Assembly (NCBI GenBank): GCA_000252525.1
Contig: JH611156.1
Coordinates: forward strand, 166,219 to 230,218
Reading direction: 5' to 3'
Source: SAR86 cluster bacterium SAR86A
Lineage (GTDB): Bacteria > Pseudomonadota > Gammaproteobacteria > Magnimaribacterales > D2472
DNA: 64,000 bases
Below are positions 10,137 to 19,991 of the stretch, piece after piece. The notes beneath the pieces are model-generated. The model was not told where the DNA came from, made no database searches, and worked only from the letters and a program-made list of their open reading frames with translations. Positions within the stretch are counted from its first letter, which is position 1, and each line of letters begins with the position of its first letter. The translations under genes and the position numbers were made by a program.

Positions 10137-10562
10137 TTGTCTATTAATTCAAGAAATAAAGGTGCTGCATTTGAAAGACAAATCGCAAAAGCACTAATTG
10201 AAGATTTAAATCTAAAAAATCCTGTTAAAAGAATTCTTGAGCAAACGAGAACAAAAGAACTTCCAGATCTTATGCTTGGAACTTGGTGTATTGAATGTAA
10301 AGCATATGGAACTGGCGCAGAGCCTAGGCCTGATTGGTGGGATCAAGTACTAACCTCGTCAAATCAACACAATCTCAAGCCTGCTTTAGTTTATAAATTT
10401 AATAATAGACCTATCAAAGTCAGAATTCTTGCAAGTTCACTCAATAAAGATATTAAAAATGATCTTGTTACTGTTGATTTATTATGGCCAGATTTTATTC
10501 AAATAATTCTTGAATTATTTCAAGAGGATATAGAGTTACATGAGCAAACTTATCAAGTGTAA
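10137..10562 (+). CDS. Putative PD-(D/E)XK nuclease, Holliday-junction-resolvase-like; TTG start
   Basis: NKGAAFERQIAKAL...KELPDLMLGTWCIECKAYG = E...PD...ExK core; in the ruvCAB slot between yebC and ybgC. Confidence 0.65.
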   Translation: MSINSRNKGAAFERQIAKALIEDLNLKNPVKRILEQTRTKELPDLMLGTWCIECKAYGTGAEPRPDWWDQVLTSSNQHNLKPALVYKFNNRPIKVRILASSLNKDIKNDLVTVDLLWPDFIQIILELFQEDIELHEQTYQV

Positions 10563-10950
10563 ATCATTAAATTTTAAGATTTATGTTGAAGACACCGACT
10601 TTCAAGGTGTTGTATATCACGCTAATTATATAAAGTTTTTTGAAAGGGCTAGATCTGAATTTTTATCAGATAATAAAATTTCTCAAAGCGAGCTTAAAAA
10701 AAATGATCAGGCATTTGTTATTAAAAGTGTGAATATAAAATACATCGCTGCGGCAGAACTAGGCGACAATATTTATGTTGAATCAGAAGTTGAAAAGAAA
10801 TCTAATGCAAGAATGATTTTTAATCAAAAGGTAATCAATTGTGACAACGAAAAAGAGTATGCGATTGGGGTGGTTGAGGTTTGTTTTATTAATTTGGTAA
10901 CAAAAAAACCACAAAAATTTCCAGATGATTTATTATTAATTTTTGATTAG
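10540..10950 (+). CDS. ybgC: Acyl-CoA thioesterase YbgC
   Basis: IYVEDTDFQGVVYHANYIKFFERARSEFL. Confidence 0.93.
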   Translation: MSKLIKCKSLNFKIYVEDTDFQGVVYHANYIKFFERARSEFLSDNKISQSELKKNDQAFVIKSVNIKYIAAAELGDNIYVESEVEKKSNARMIFNQKVINCDNEKEYAIGVVEVCFINLVTKKPQKFPDDLLLIFD

Positions 10951-10958
10951 GATAGTTT

Positions 10959-11624
10959 ATGGAAGAAATTTCAGTATTAAATTTATTTCTTGATGCTGGT
11001 TTAGTTGTAAAACTGGTAATGATTATATTATTTGTAGCTTCAATATTGTCTTGGATTGTAATTGTTGAAAGGTATAAATTTTTAAAAAATATAAAGTCTC
11101 AAAATGATGTTTTTCTTAAAAAATTCTGGTCAGGCTCAGATCTGGATGAGTTATTTAATGAAATACGTTCTAGCAAAAGCTTTGGAGCAATAAATTTATT
11201 CAAAAACTCTTATGATGAGTTTATAAATCTGACCACAAAAGAAGACTTAACTGAATTAGATTTAGAGAGTATTAATAGGTCTATGAGAGTCTCGATAGCT
11301 TCTGATGATGAAGAAATGAGCAAGCACTTATCTTTTTTAGCAAATGTGGGATCAGTAAGTCCATATATAGGATTGCTTGGGACTGTATGGGGAATCATGA
11401 CTTCATTTCAAGGATTGTCTGATGCAACTCAAGCTACAATTAATGCAGTTGCGCCAGGCATATCTGAGGCCTTAGTTGCAACAGGAATGGGATTATTTGC
11501 CGCAATTCCAGCTGTTGTAGCTTTTAATAAATTTACATCTGAATCAGAATCAATTAGTCAAAATACTCTAATTTTTGCAGAGGAGCTTGCTAGCATATTT
11601 TATAAGAAGTCTATCAAGAAATGA
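10959..11624 (+). CDS. tolQ: TolQ
   Basis: MotA/TolQ/ExbB pattern: ANVGSVSPYIGLLGTVWGIMTSFQGL...APGISEALVATGMGLFAAIPAV. Confidence 0.95.
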   Translation: MEEISVLNLFLDAGLVVKLVMIILFVASILSWIVIVERYKFLKNIKSQNDVFLKKFWSGSDLDELFNEIRSSKSFGAINLFKNSYDEFINLTTKEDLTELDLESINRSMRVSIASDDEEMSKHLSFLANVGSVSPYIGLLGTVWGIMTSFQGLSDATQATINAVAPGISEALVATGMGLFAAIPAVVAFNKFTSESESISQNTLIFAEELASIFYKKSIKK

Positions 11625-12043
11625 TTTATAGGCTTGCAAAAAAGAAGAACTTAAAAGCTGAAATTAACGTCGTTCCATATATAGACGTCATGTTAGTTCT
11701 TTTAATTATATTTATGATTTTATCGCCCCTACTAATTCAGGGCATTGAAGTTAACTTACCAAAAACTGATACAACAAAGATGAGTGTGCAAAGCGAGCCT
11801 CTTGTAGTTTCAATAAATTCTAATGGTGAATATTTCATAAATATTGGTGATGAGTCGCTTCCAATAAATTTAGAAGAATTGAAAAGAAAATCTAAGGTGA
11901 TTTTTGATGCTAATCCAGAAATAGAAGTTGTTTTTCAAAGCGACAAAGATGCTTCTTTTGACTATGTTGCCAAGGCAATGGCATCTGTCCAAAGTGTAGG
12001 AATTTCAAAAATAGGAATTGTAACGACCGGATATGCAGACTAG
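11621..12043 (+). CDS. tolR: TolR
   Basis: KAEINVVPYIDVMLVLLIIFMILSPLLIQGIEVNLPK. Confidence 0.95.
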   Translation: MIYRLAKKKNLKAEINVVPYIDVMLVLLIIFMILSPLLIQGIEVNLPKTDTTKMSVQSEPLVVSINSNGEYFINIGDESLPINLEELKRKSKVIFDANPEIEVVFQSDKDASFDYVAKAMASVQSVGISKIGIVTTGYAD

Positions 12044-12656
12044 TCTAAAATATCTTGAAGCTTCATTTATATCATTTTTAATCCATGCAGCATTTATTTT
12101 GTATTTACTAGGTTTTTTCTATTTTGAAAATTCGAAAAGGTCAGTTATAAGCAAACCTATCAATGTAAATCTAATTTTTGAGAGTCCAAATATTGAATCA
12201 AATATTAAGAAATCTAATGTCAACAAGATAGTCGAGAGTCCTGTTGAGTCACTCAACGATAATCTGGAAATTAAAAAGAATACAATTTCATTTGATGAGT
12301 TAGTAGTTTCATCTGATATTCAAAATCTTATAAATGAAGATAATACGATCCTTGAACAATCTGATCAAAATAAAATTGATTTATTTAGCTCGATGATAAT
12401 TTCAAATATACAGTCTGCTTGGAGAAAACCAATAAACATTCAAGACAACTTAGTTTGTGAAATGCTATTAACAGTTAATAAGAATGGAAGAATAATAAAG
12501 ACTAATTTAATAAAAAGTAGTGGAAACATTAGATTCGATAATTCTGCATTAAAAGCTGTTGAAAGAGTTGAAACGTTTATTTTTTTTGGTGACATTCCTC
12601 AAAGCTTATATCAAACTAATTTCAGGACTATTCAAATAAGATTTAATCCAGCATGA
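12033..12656 (+). CDS. tolA: TolA-like protein (short)
   Basis: N-terminal TM, C-terminal IISNIQSAWRKP...CEMLLTVNKNGRIIKTNLIKSSGNIRFDNSALKAV; between tolR and tolB. Confidence 0.85.
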   Translation: MQTSLKYLEASFISFLIHAAFILYLLGFFYFENSKRSVISKPINVNLIFESPNIESNIKKSNVNKIVESPVESLNDNLEIKKNTISFDELVVSSDIQNLINEDNTILEQSDQNKIDLFSSMIISNIQSAWRKPINIQDNLVCEMLLTVNKNGRIIKTNLIKSSGNIRFDNSALKAVERVETFIFFGDIPQSLYQTNFRTIQIRFNPA

Positions 12657-13897
12657 GAAAACTATTTTTAATTTTTTTATTTTTTAATCAACTTTATGCT
12701 GAACTGATCTTGGAAATAACGCAGGGTACAGATGACCCTTATCGTGTTGCGATTTTACCTTTCAGTGGAGATACTGAAATGTCTGAGGAGCTTGAAAGTA
12801 TTATTAAGAACAATTTAAACCGTTCAGGCGAATTTGAAACCTTTGGTGAAGAAGAATTATTATCCTCACCTTCATCTGAAGAAGAAATTGTTTTCAATGA
12901 CTTTAAAATATTGAATATAGATTATTTAGTGATGGGATCTATCGCCGGAGGTGATGTAATTTATAATGTTTTTGATATATCAAAATCTTCAAAAATTAGG
13001 ACCTCAACGGTTTTTGGAATTCCAAATAAAAACAGACAGCTTGCACACTACATTAGTGACGGAATTTATGAGGAAATTACTGGCTTAAAGGGAATATCAT
13101 CTACCAGAATATTATATGTAACTGAGAACGAAAAATTTAACTTAGTCGTTGCAGATGCTGATGGTAAAAATGAACAGATTTTACTTGAAAGTAATGAACC
13201 AATTATTTCACCTGTATGGTCACCAGATTCAAAAAGAGTAGCTTATGTTTCATTTGAGACAGGTATGGCAAAAGTATTTATACAAAATATTGGAACTGGT
13301 GAAAGAGAGGTGGTTATTGAAAATTCAAGCCAAATAAGCTCACCAGCTTGGTCTCCGGACGGAAAATTTTTATCACTTACACTGTATCAAGATGGTAATG
13401 CTGAAATATATATTTTAAATTTACGCAATAAAAACCTAACTAGATTAACAAATCATTATTCAATTGACACAGAATCCTCATGGTCGCCGAGAGGTTCTAA
13501 AATTATGTTTACATCTGGTAGGTCTGGTTCACCTCAGCTTTATGAAATAGATTTAAGAAGGTTCAATTCAAAGCCTAAGAGAATTACTTTTGAAGGTAAT
13601 TACAATGCTAAAGGTTCATACATGCCAGACAATCAAGGAATTGTTTTTGTTCATCGATCAGAATCAGAATTTAAAATAGCTATGAAGTATTTTGATGAAA
13701 ACTTTATCAGGCCTTTAACTGTCTCTCAAATGGATGAATCGCCTAGCATTTCACCTAATGGAAATGTTATAGTTTATGCTATAAAAGATGGCAACAAAGG
13801 TCTTTTAGCTGGAGTTACTTTGAGTGGTGCTAAATTTAAATTACCCGCTTCAAATGGAGCTGTAAGAGAGCCTGCGTGGTCCGGATATTTAAGATAA
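12653..13897 (+). CDS. tolB: TolB
   Basis: PYRVAILPFSGD; repeated SPxWSPDSKRVAYVS / SPAWSPDGKFLSLT beta-propeller blades. Confidence 0.95.
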   Translation: MRKLFLIFLFFNQLYAELILEITQGTDDPYRVAILPFSGDTEMSEELESIIKNNLNRSGEFETFGEEELLSSPSSEEEIVFNDFKILNIDYLVMGSIAGGDVIYNVFDISKSSKIRTSTVFGIPNKNRQLAHYISDGIYEEITGLKGISSTRILYVTENEKFNLVVADADGKNEQILLESNEPIISPVWSPDSKRVAYVSFETGMAKVFIQNIGTGEREVVIENSSQISSPAWSPDGKFLSLTLYQDGNAEIYILNLRNKNLTRLTNHYSIDTESSWSPRGSKIMFTSGRSGSPQLYEIDLRRFNSKPKRITFEGNYNAKGSYMPDNQGIVFVHRSESEFKIAMKYFDENFIRPLTVSQMDESPSISPNGNVIVYAIKDGNKGLLAGVTLSGAKFKLPASNGAVREPAWSGYLR

Positions 13898-13912
13898 CAT
13901 AATGGAGTATTT

Positions 13913-14401
13913 ATGCGTTTTTTAAGATCTAATTTTAGTTTTTTAGTAGCAATCTTATTTCTAGCATCATGTTCTAGCATGAATGTGACTGAAGAAACAG
14001 TTAATGCAAACAATGTAAAAACAGTAAAAGCATCGCAAATGATGGACGAAAACATTACCTACGATAGTCAAGCTGTTTTTGCAAATGCAACGATTTACTT
14101 TGATTTTGATAAGACAAATCTTACTTCAAAATCACTTCAGACTCTCAAAAGTGTTGCAGAAGCCTTGAATGAAAATTCACAGCTTAGAGTGACACTTGCT
14201 GGACATGCTGATGAGAGAGGCACAAGAGAGTATAACTTAGCACTTGGTCAAAGAAGAGCTGAAGCAGTAAGTCAGTACCTTATTCTTAATGGCGTTAGCA
14301 AAAATAGATTAGTAGTTAAAAGTTTTGGTGAAGAAAAGCCAATTGCCTTTGGACAAGACGAAGAAAGTTACTCAAAAAATAGAAGAGTTGAAATTAATTA
14401 A
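13913..14401 (+). CDS. pal: Peptidoglycan-associated lipoprotein Pal
   Basis: Lipobox LASC; IYFDFDKTNLTSKS...LAGHADERGTREYNLALGQRRAEAV. Confidence 0.95.
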   Translation: MRFLRSNFSFLVAILFLASCSSMNVTEETVNANNVKTVKASQMMDENITYDSQAVFANATIYFDFDKTNLTSKSLQTLKSVAEALNENSQLRVTLAGHADERGTREYNLALGQRRAEAVSQYLILNGVSKNRLVVKSFGEEKPIAFGQDEESYSKNRRVEIN

Positions 14402-14407
14402 TTACTG

Positions 14408-15073
14408 ATGTTTTCAAGAGGATTGATGCTTTACAAAGTAACTCTATTTCTCCTCATATTTAGTTCAATAGCTTCAAAAGCTGAAGATAATCAAGATCTT
14501 AAAAATGATATTTTGTTTCTTAAAATTCAGGAACTAGAGGCAGAAATAGCAGAACTAAGAAATAAAGTCGAGTCTCAAAACTTTTTAATTGAAAAATTGA
14601 TAAGTGAATCTCTAGGAAATTCAGAATCTGATTCTGATGATAATATTGAAAACTTAGCTTTAAATGCAGACATAAGATTTAAGGGAATTGAAGATCCAAA
14701 AAGCAAAGACCAAGTTTACAATGTAGCTATTGAAGCTCTCGAAATTCAGGATTTTGAAAAAGCTTTTAATTTATTTAGTTATTTTGTGGACAGTTTTGAT
14801 GACAATGAAAAAACTCCACTTGCATACTTTTGGCTTGGAGAGATATCACTAATTAAAAACAATCTTGAAGAGTCAGAAAATTATTTTATGGAATTAATTA
14901 TTACTTATCCTGATCATTACAGAATACCATTAGCTCATAAGAAAATAGGAGATCTGTATTTAAAAAATAATGATACAAATGCAGCAAAAGATAAGTATAA
15001 TTTTGTCGTAAGAGAGTATCCAAATAATACAGCATCGTCCTTAGCCTTGCAGTTATTGAAAAATATGGAATAA
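14408..15073 (+). CDS. cpoB: Cell division coordinator CpoB (YbgF), TPR protein
   Basis: Signal peptide, coiled coil, TPR repeats (YNVAIEALEIQDFEKAFNLFSYFV); last gene of tol-pal cluster. Confidence 0.88.
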   Translation: MFSRGLMLYKVTLFLLIFSSIASKAEDNQDLKNDILFLKIQELEAEIAELRNKVESQNFLIEKLISESLGNSESDSDDNIENLALNADIRFKGIEDPKSKDQVYNVAIEALEIQDFEKAFNLFSYFVDSFDDNEKTPLAYFWLGEISLIKNNLEESENYFMELIITYPDHYRIPLAHKKIGDLYLKNNDTNAAKDKYNFVVREYPNNTASSLALQLLKNME

Positions 15074-15100
15074 TCTCCATCTTCTATTATGTATCTATGT

Positions 15101-15176
15101 GGGTCGCTAGCTCAGCTGGTAGAGCAGTTGGCTTTTAACCAATTGGTCACAGGTTCGAATCCTGTGCGACCCACCA
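15101..15176 (+). tRNA. tRNA-Lys (anticodon TTT)
   Basis: GGGTCGCTAGCTCAGCTGGTAGAGCAGTTGGCTTTTAACCAATTGGTCACAGGTTCGAATCCTGTGCGACCCACCA; complete cloverleaf, encoded CCA. Confidence 0.97.
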
Positions 15177-15199
15177 TTTTATAAGGCATAATATTTGAA

Positions 15200-16462
15200 A
15201 TGTTTTTTTCCTCAGCAAGAGATTCAATTAATGAAATAAAAGAATCATTCTCAAAAGAATCACTTTTAGGCTCATTTCTTTTTTTTCTAGTTTTATCATC
15301 ATGGTATGTTTTGAGGCCTGTCAGAAATGAGATGGCAGTAGCGAATGTAGACGATTTGCCATACTTACTTGCTGCTGGCGCAGTTGCAATGTTGCTTATT
15401 AATCCTATTTATTCCTGGGTTGTATCCAAGACAAACTTAAGGAAAATCGTAATTTACTGCTATTCGTTTTTAATTGTAAATTTATTAATTTTTTTATCTA
15501 CTTGGAAGTTTTTAGGTATTGGTGATTCAGTCTGGGTTGGGAGAATATTTTATGTTTGGTGTAATGTTTATTCATTTTTTGTAGTTTCAATTTTTTGGGT
15601 TGTAATTATAAATATATTCAGAAATTCAAAAACAAGATCTTTTTATGGCGTAATTATGGCTGGAGGTTCTCTTGGCGCAATATTTGGCTCAGAAATATCA
15701 AAAAGATTTTCAAATTCTTTTGATGAATATGGCTTAGAGTTTTTTACATTATCTGCAGCAATTTTATTGTTTTTTGCGATGTTATTAGCAATGAATATTA
15801 CTAGATCAAAAATGAATGAAAAGATTCTTGATAAAAATAGTGTGGGTGGAGGCAGCCTAGACTCGATAAAGAACTCAATTCAATCTGAGGAAATTAGAAA
15901 TATTGCTGCGTATGTTTGGATGTGGACTTGTTTGATGACAATTCAGTGGATAACTGCTATTAATATAATAGAAGAGTGGTCTTCAGATTCACAACAAAGA
16001 ATTTCATTCTTTGCAACAATTGAACAAATAGTTTCTCCCTTAACATTATTAATTCAATTATTTTTAACCAACATTATTATTAGAAAAGTTGGTATAAAAA
16101 ATATTATGATTCTTTATGGTTTTCTATTCTTGATAGCATATTTACTTTATGGATTTTTTCCATCTATAGTTGCGGTTGCAATAGTTACAGTTTTTTTAAG
16201 GGTATTTGAGTATGGATTTAACAAGCCAACTAGAGAAATAATTTATAGTACTCTTAAACAGAATGATAGATATAAGTCATCTGTATTAATTGACACGTTT
16301 GTATCAAGATTTGGAGATCTAACTGGAAGTGCGTTAATAAAACTTGCAGGATTTACAACTATTACATTTAATTCGCTGCCTTTGATGGCATTACCAATTG
16401 CTGGATATTTATCTTTTTTAGGAATGAGGATATCTAAAGAAAATAAGATTAGAGACCTCTAG
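15200..16462 (+). CDS. MFS-like NTP/NDP exchange transporter-family protein
   Basis: 12-TM pattern; LSSWYVLRPVRNEMAV motif resembles Npt1/Npt2 (Tlc)-related proteins. Confidence 0.7.
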   Translation: MFFSSARDSINEIKESFSKESLLGSFLFFLVLSSWYVLRPVRNEMAVANVDDLPYLLAAGAVAMLLINPIYSWVVSKTNLRKIVIYCYSFLIVNLLIFLSTWKFLGIGDSVWVGRIFYVWCNVYSFFVVSIFWVVIINIFRNSKTRSFYGVIMAGGSLGAIFGSEISKRFSNSFDEYGLEFFTLSAAILLFFAMLLAMNITRSKMNEKILDKNSVGGGSLDSIKNSIQSEEIRNIAAYVWMWTCLMTIQWITAINIIEEWSSDSQQRISFFATIEQIVSPLTLLIQLFLTNIIIRKVGIKNIMILYGFLFLIAYLLYGFFPSIVAVAIVTVFLRVFEYGFNKPTREIIYSTLKQNDRYKSSVLIDTFVSRFGDLTGSALIKLAGFTTITFNSLPLMALPIAGYLSFLGMRISKENKIRDL

Positions 16463-17882
16463 AATTTTGTAAGGATTTTTTTATTTCAATAATTTTTGTC
16501 ATGATACGATCAGAAACTTGAAAATTATTTTGAGTTAATTGAAGAGCAAATTCTAACTGATTTAATGCTTTTTCATCTTGTCCAAGCAGCAAAAAGTATT
16601 CCGCTCTACTTTGATGATAGCCAACGATATTTTGACTAGTTTTTTGGGTTTCCGACAACATAAACCACAGTTCAGGACTATCATTTTTTCTAAGCAATTG
16701 ATCACGAATAATTTCTTCAGACTCAAAATATTGACCCATATTCAATAGTATTTGAGATTTTGAAATAGATAATGGATAGTTTTTAGGAGAAATTTCTAAA
16801 AACTTGTTTGCCAAATCTAAAGCATCATTGAATTTGTTAAAGTAAGATAAGAATTCTACTTTCGTTGTATTGAGAACCAGATTCTTTGGATATTTTTCTA
16901 GTAACTTATCAAGACTGGCTAAACCTTCATTAAAATTATTATTTTTTTTGTAGGCGAGGGCTAAACCATAGAGATTTGCATCACTAGGATTTTCTGCATA
17001 CTTAGATTCAAATAATCTTAATGCATTTGCTGGAATGTTTTCATAATATATTTCTAACCTAGCTTTCATTAAAGAAAATTCTAGAGAATCTTGCTTTGTT
17101 CCTTCCTCAGATATATTTTCAGCAGCATTAAATGCATCACTAATTCTTGAAGATGAAAGAGGGTGTGTTAACAAGAATTCTGGTGGAAGATCGCCAGATA
17201 ATCTTCTCAAGTCATTCATGTTTTCAAACATCTCGCCCATTGAGTTAGGGTTATAACCGGCATTAACTAAATTTATAAAACCAACTCTATCAGCTTCTTT
17301 TTCAAATAATCTACTGTATCTAAGATTTTGTTGTTGCATTATGGCTGGCCCAACTGCGATTGCATTCGGATTATTGCTTATCAATGCTATTGCAATAGAA
17401 GATACCATTACTAATGCAGACGAAAGATTACTGTCCTTTGACTTTAGAACATTTCTTGCAAAATGCCTCTGGCTTAAGTGAGCCAATTCATGAGCTAAAA
17501 CTGATGAAAATTGTCCTTCATTATCAGCATGTAAAAAAAGCCCGCCATTTACTCCAATAATTCCACCAGGTGCTGCAAAAGCATTAAGTGAACTATCGTC
17601 AATTAGTAAAATATTAAATGACCTGTTTGCAACTTGACTATATTCTGAAAGTCGATAAATGAGATGTTCTGTGTAGTCAAAAAGAAGTGGATCAGATATT
17701 AAAGGAGCTTGAGAATAAACTTGTTTAAGGAACTGTTGCCCTATAGCTCTTTCCTGAGATACTGAGACTGCTCCTGAGACCCTGTCTCCTAGTTCAGGTA
17801 GATCTAACTCTTGTGCGTAAGAATATGCTGACGACAAAAAAACGCTCAAGAAAATATAAAAATTTAAAAATTTTGAATTCAT
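16449..17882 (-). CDS. bepA: M48 metalloprotease with TPR repeats (BepA/YfgC family)
   Basis: Signal peptide, SVLAHELAHLSQRHFA (HExxH), C-terminal TPRs. Confidence 0.9.
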   Translation of the reverse strand: MNSKFLNFYIFLSVFLSSAYSYAQELDLPELGDRVSGAVSVSQERAIGQQFLKQVYSQAPLISDPLLFDYTEHLIYRLSEYSQVANRSFNILLIDDSSLNAFAAPGGIIGVNGGLFLHADNEGQFSSVLAHELAHLSQRHFARNVLKSKDSNLSSALVMVSSIAIALISNNPNAIAVGPAIMQQQNLRYSRLFEKEADRVGFINLVNAGYNPNSMGEMFENMNDLRRLSGDLPPEFLLTHPLSSSRISDAFNAAENISEEGTKQDSLEFSLMKARLEIYYENIPANALRLFESKYAENPSDANLYGLALAYKKNNNFNEGLASLDKLLEKYPKNLVLNTTKVEFLSYFNKFNDALDLANKFLEISPKNYPLSISKSQILLNMGQYFESEEIIRDQLLRKNDSPELWFMLSETQKTSQNIVGYHQSRAEYFLLLGQDEKALNQLEFALQLTQNNFQVSDRIMTKIIEIKKSLQNSRGL

Positions 17883-17974
17883 TTAAAATATGATATCTTT
17901 GATTTTATATCATTTTCATAAAAGTCATTACTCTAATATGCTATTTTTCAGCCAATCTTATATATAATAAACCC

Positions 17975-19036
17975 ATGTTTGAACATATAAATAATGTATT
18001 TAAAAAGATATTCAATAATGAAGAAACAATTATTTTTTCTTTGATTATTGTTCTCTCACTGGTTGTACTTAATTTTTTTGCAGCAGTTTTAACCCCATTC
18101 ATTATAAGTATAGTTGTAGCATATCTTTTGGTAGGCCTTCAAAAAAAAATAGAGACTTATAATATTTCTGAGTCTATAGCCTTAATGCTTTCATTTAGCA
18201 TATTTATTATTTTTGGTGCGGCAATGTTTATATGGCTAATACCATTGATATATGTTCAATTGCAATCATTCGTATTGGATTTACCAAGACTTTTTAATGA
18301 ATTTTTAAATTTTGTTTCTAATATGCCAACTGCTTTTCCTGAATTAGTTACGTCTGATCAAATATCTGTTTTTTTTCAAGCAGTATCATCAGAACTTTCT
18401 TCCATCACCCAAAATATTGTGAAATCCTCAATATCTGGAATCCAAAGTACTATTACTGTATTGCTATATGTTATTTTGTTTCCAATTCTTGTTTTCTTTT
18501 TCTTATTCGATAGAAAAAATATTATAGAGGGCATTACAAATATTATTCCGGGTAAAAGAGAAATGTTTTCAAACGTATGGAAAGAAATGGATGTTCAATT
18601 AAGCAACTACGTAAGAGGAAAAGTTCTTGAGATCCTAATAGTTGGTTTTGCAGCTGCAATATTATTTTCGTTTTTTGGATTGAAATATACTGCATTATTG
18701 TCAGTGCTAGTTGGCTTATCAGTGTTAATTCCTTATGTTGGTGCTTTTACAGTAACAATTCCAATAATCATCATTGGCTTATTACAATTTGGTCTTGGCT
18801 CACAATTTTATTTATTAGTTGGGTTGTATCTTTTATTGCAATTTCTTGATGGAAATCTCTTGGTACCGATTATCTTTTCTGAGGCAGTTAAACTTCATCC
18901 AATTATTATTATTCTTGCTGTTTTCATTTTTGGAAGTATGTTTGGTTTTTGGGGTGTTTTCTTTTCAATACCATTGGCAACATTTATAAAAGCTGTATGG
19001 AATTCTTGGCCTGGATCCTCTTTAAATGAAACATAA
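17975..19036 (+). CDS. AI-2E family transporter / PerM
   Basis: Polytopic; LIPYVGAFTVTIPIIIIGLLQFG; FGFWGVFFSIPLATFIKAV. Confidence 0.88.
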   Translation: MFEHINNVFKKIFNNEETIIFSLIIVLSLVVLNFFAAVLTPFIISIVVAYLLVGLQKKIETYNISESIALMLSFSIFIIFGAAMFIWLIPLIYVQLQSFVLDLPRLFNEFLNFVSNMPTAFPELVTSDQISVFFQAVSSELSSITQNIVKSSISGIQSTITVLLYVILFPILVFFFLFDRKNIIEGITNIIPGKREMFSNVWKEMDVQLSNYVRGKVLEILIVGFAAAILFSFFGLKYTALLSVLVGLSVLIPYVGAFTVTIPIIIIGLLQFGLGSQFYLLVGLYLLLQFLDGNLLVPIIFSEAVKLHPIIIILAVFIFGSMFGFWGVFFSIPLATFIKAVWNSWPGSSLNET

Positions 19037-19991
19037 AGTCTTAGTACTATGTTTTTTATTATCTCAAGTATCTTTTCTAATGAGTTCTGAAAATTATGGT
19101 ATTGCAGTTCACGGTGGAGCTGGAGTAATGAAAAATCTCTCTGAAAATCAGAAACAAAAGATTGAAGAACAAATCATAAAGACCTTAACAGAAGCCTTCA
19201 AGATAATTGAACAAGGTGGGACAAGCATGGATGCAGTAGAGTTTGCTGTTTCAGAATTTGAGGATTCTCCTTTATTTAACGCTGGCAGAGGTTCAGTCTA
19301 TAATTCAGAAGAAGTCCAGGAAATGGATGCATCTATAATGAGCGGCCAAAATAGATCTGCAGGAGCGGTCGCTTCGGTAAGAACTATCAAAAATCCAATC
19401 AAAGTAGCAAGAAAAGTTGCAGATCTTACAGAACACGTAATGTTAATTGGTGAAGGGGCTGAAAAATTTGCTGAACAGATTGGAGAGGAGATTGTTAGTA
19501 AAGATTATTTTTACTCTGAAAAGAATCTTAAGAGATTGAGAAAAGCTAAAAACAAATCTACAAATTTAAATTTAATCCAGGACAAGATAGGAACAGTTGG
19601 AGCTGTAGCAATTGATAAATATGGAAATATTGCTGCTGCGACATCAACGGGTGGAATGACTAACAAAATGCCTGGAAGAGTAGGTGATTCTCCTATCATA
19701 GGATCTGGAACGTGGGCACAAAATAATGTTTGTGGAGTTTCATCAACCGGACATGGCGAATTCTTTATAAAATATCAGGTAGCTAAAGAAGTTTGTACAA
19801 GAATTGAATATTTGAACAAATCCATAGTTGAAGCATCTCAAGAGATTATTGATGAATTAGAGCAAATTGAGGCATATGGCGGCATAATTGCGATCGATTA
19901 TGATGCAAATATAGCTATGCCATTTAATACTGATGGAATGATAAGAGGAGGTATTACAAATAAAAGAAAAATTTTTGTTGAAATTTATTAA
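19026..19991 (+). CDS. Isoaspartyl peptidase / plant-type L-asparaginase
   Basis: IAVHGGAGVMK; DKIGTVGAVAIDKYGNIAAATSTGGMTNKMPGRVGDSPIIGSGT (Thr nucleophile); signal-peptide-like N-terminus. Confidence 0.93.
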   Translation: MKHKVLVLCFLLSQVSFLMSSENYGIAVHGGAGVMKNLSENQKQKIEEQIIKTLTEAFKIIEQGGTSMDAVEFAVSEFEDSPLFNAGRGSVYNSEEVQEMDASIMSGQNRSAGAVASVRTIKNPIKVARKVADLTEHVMLIGEGAEKFAEQIGEEIVSKDYFYSEKNLKRLRKAKNKSTNLNLIQDKIGTVGAVAIDKYGNIAAATSTGGMTNKMPGRVGDSPIIGSGTWAQNNVCGVSSTGHGEFFIKYQVAKEVCTRIEYLNKSIVEASQEIIDELEQIEAYGGIIAIDYDANIAMPFNTDGMIRGGITNKRKIFVEIY

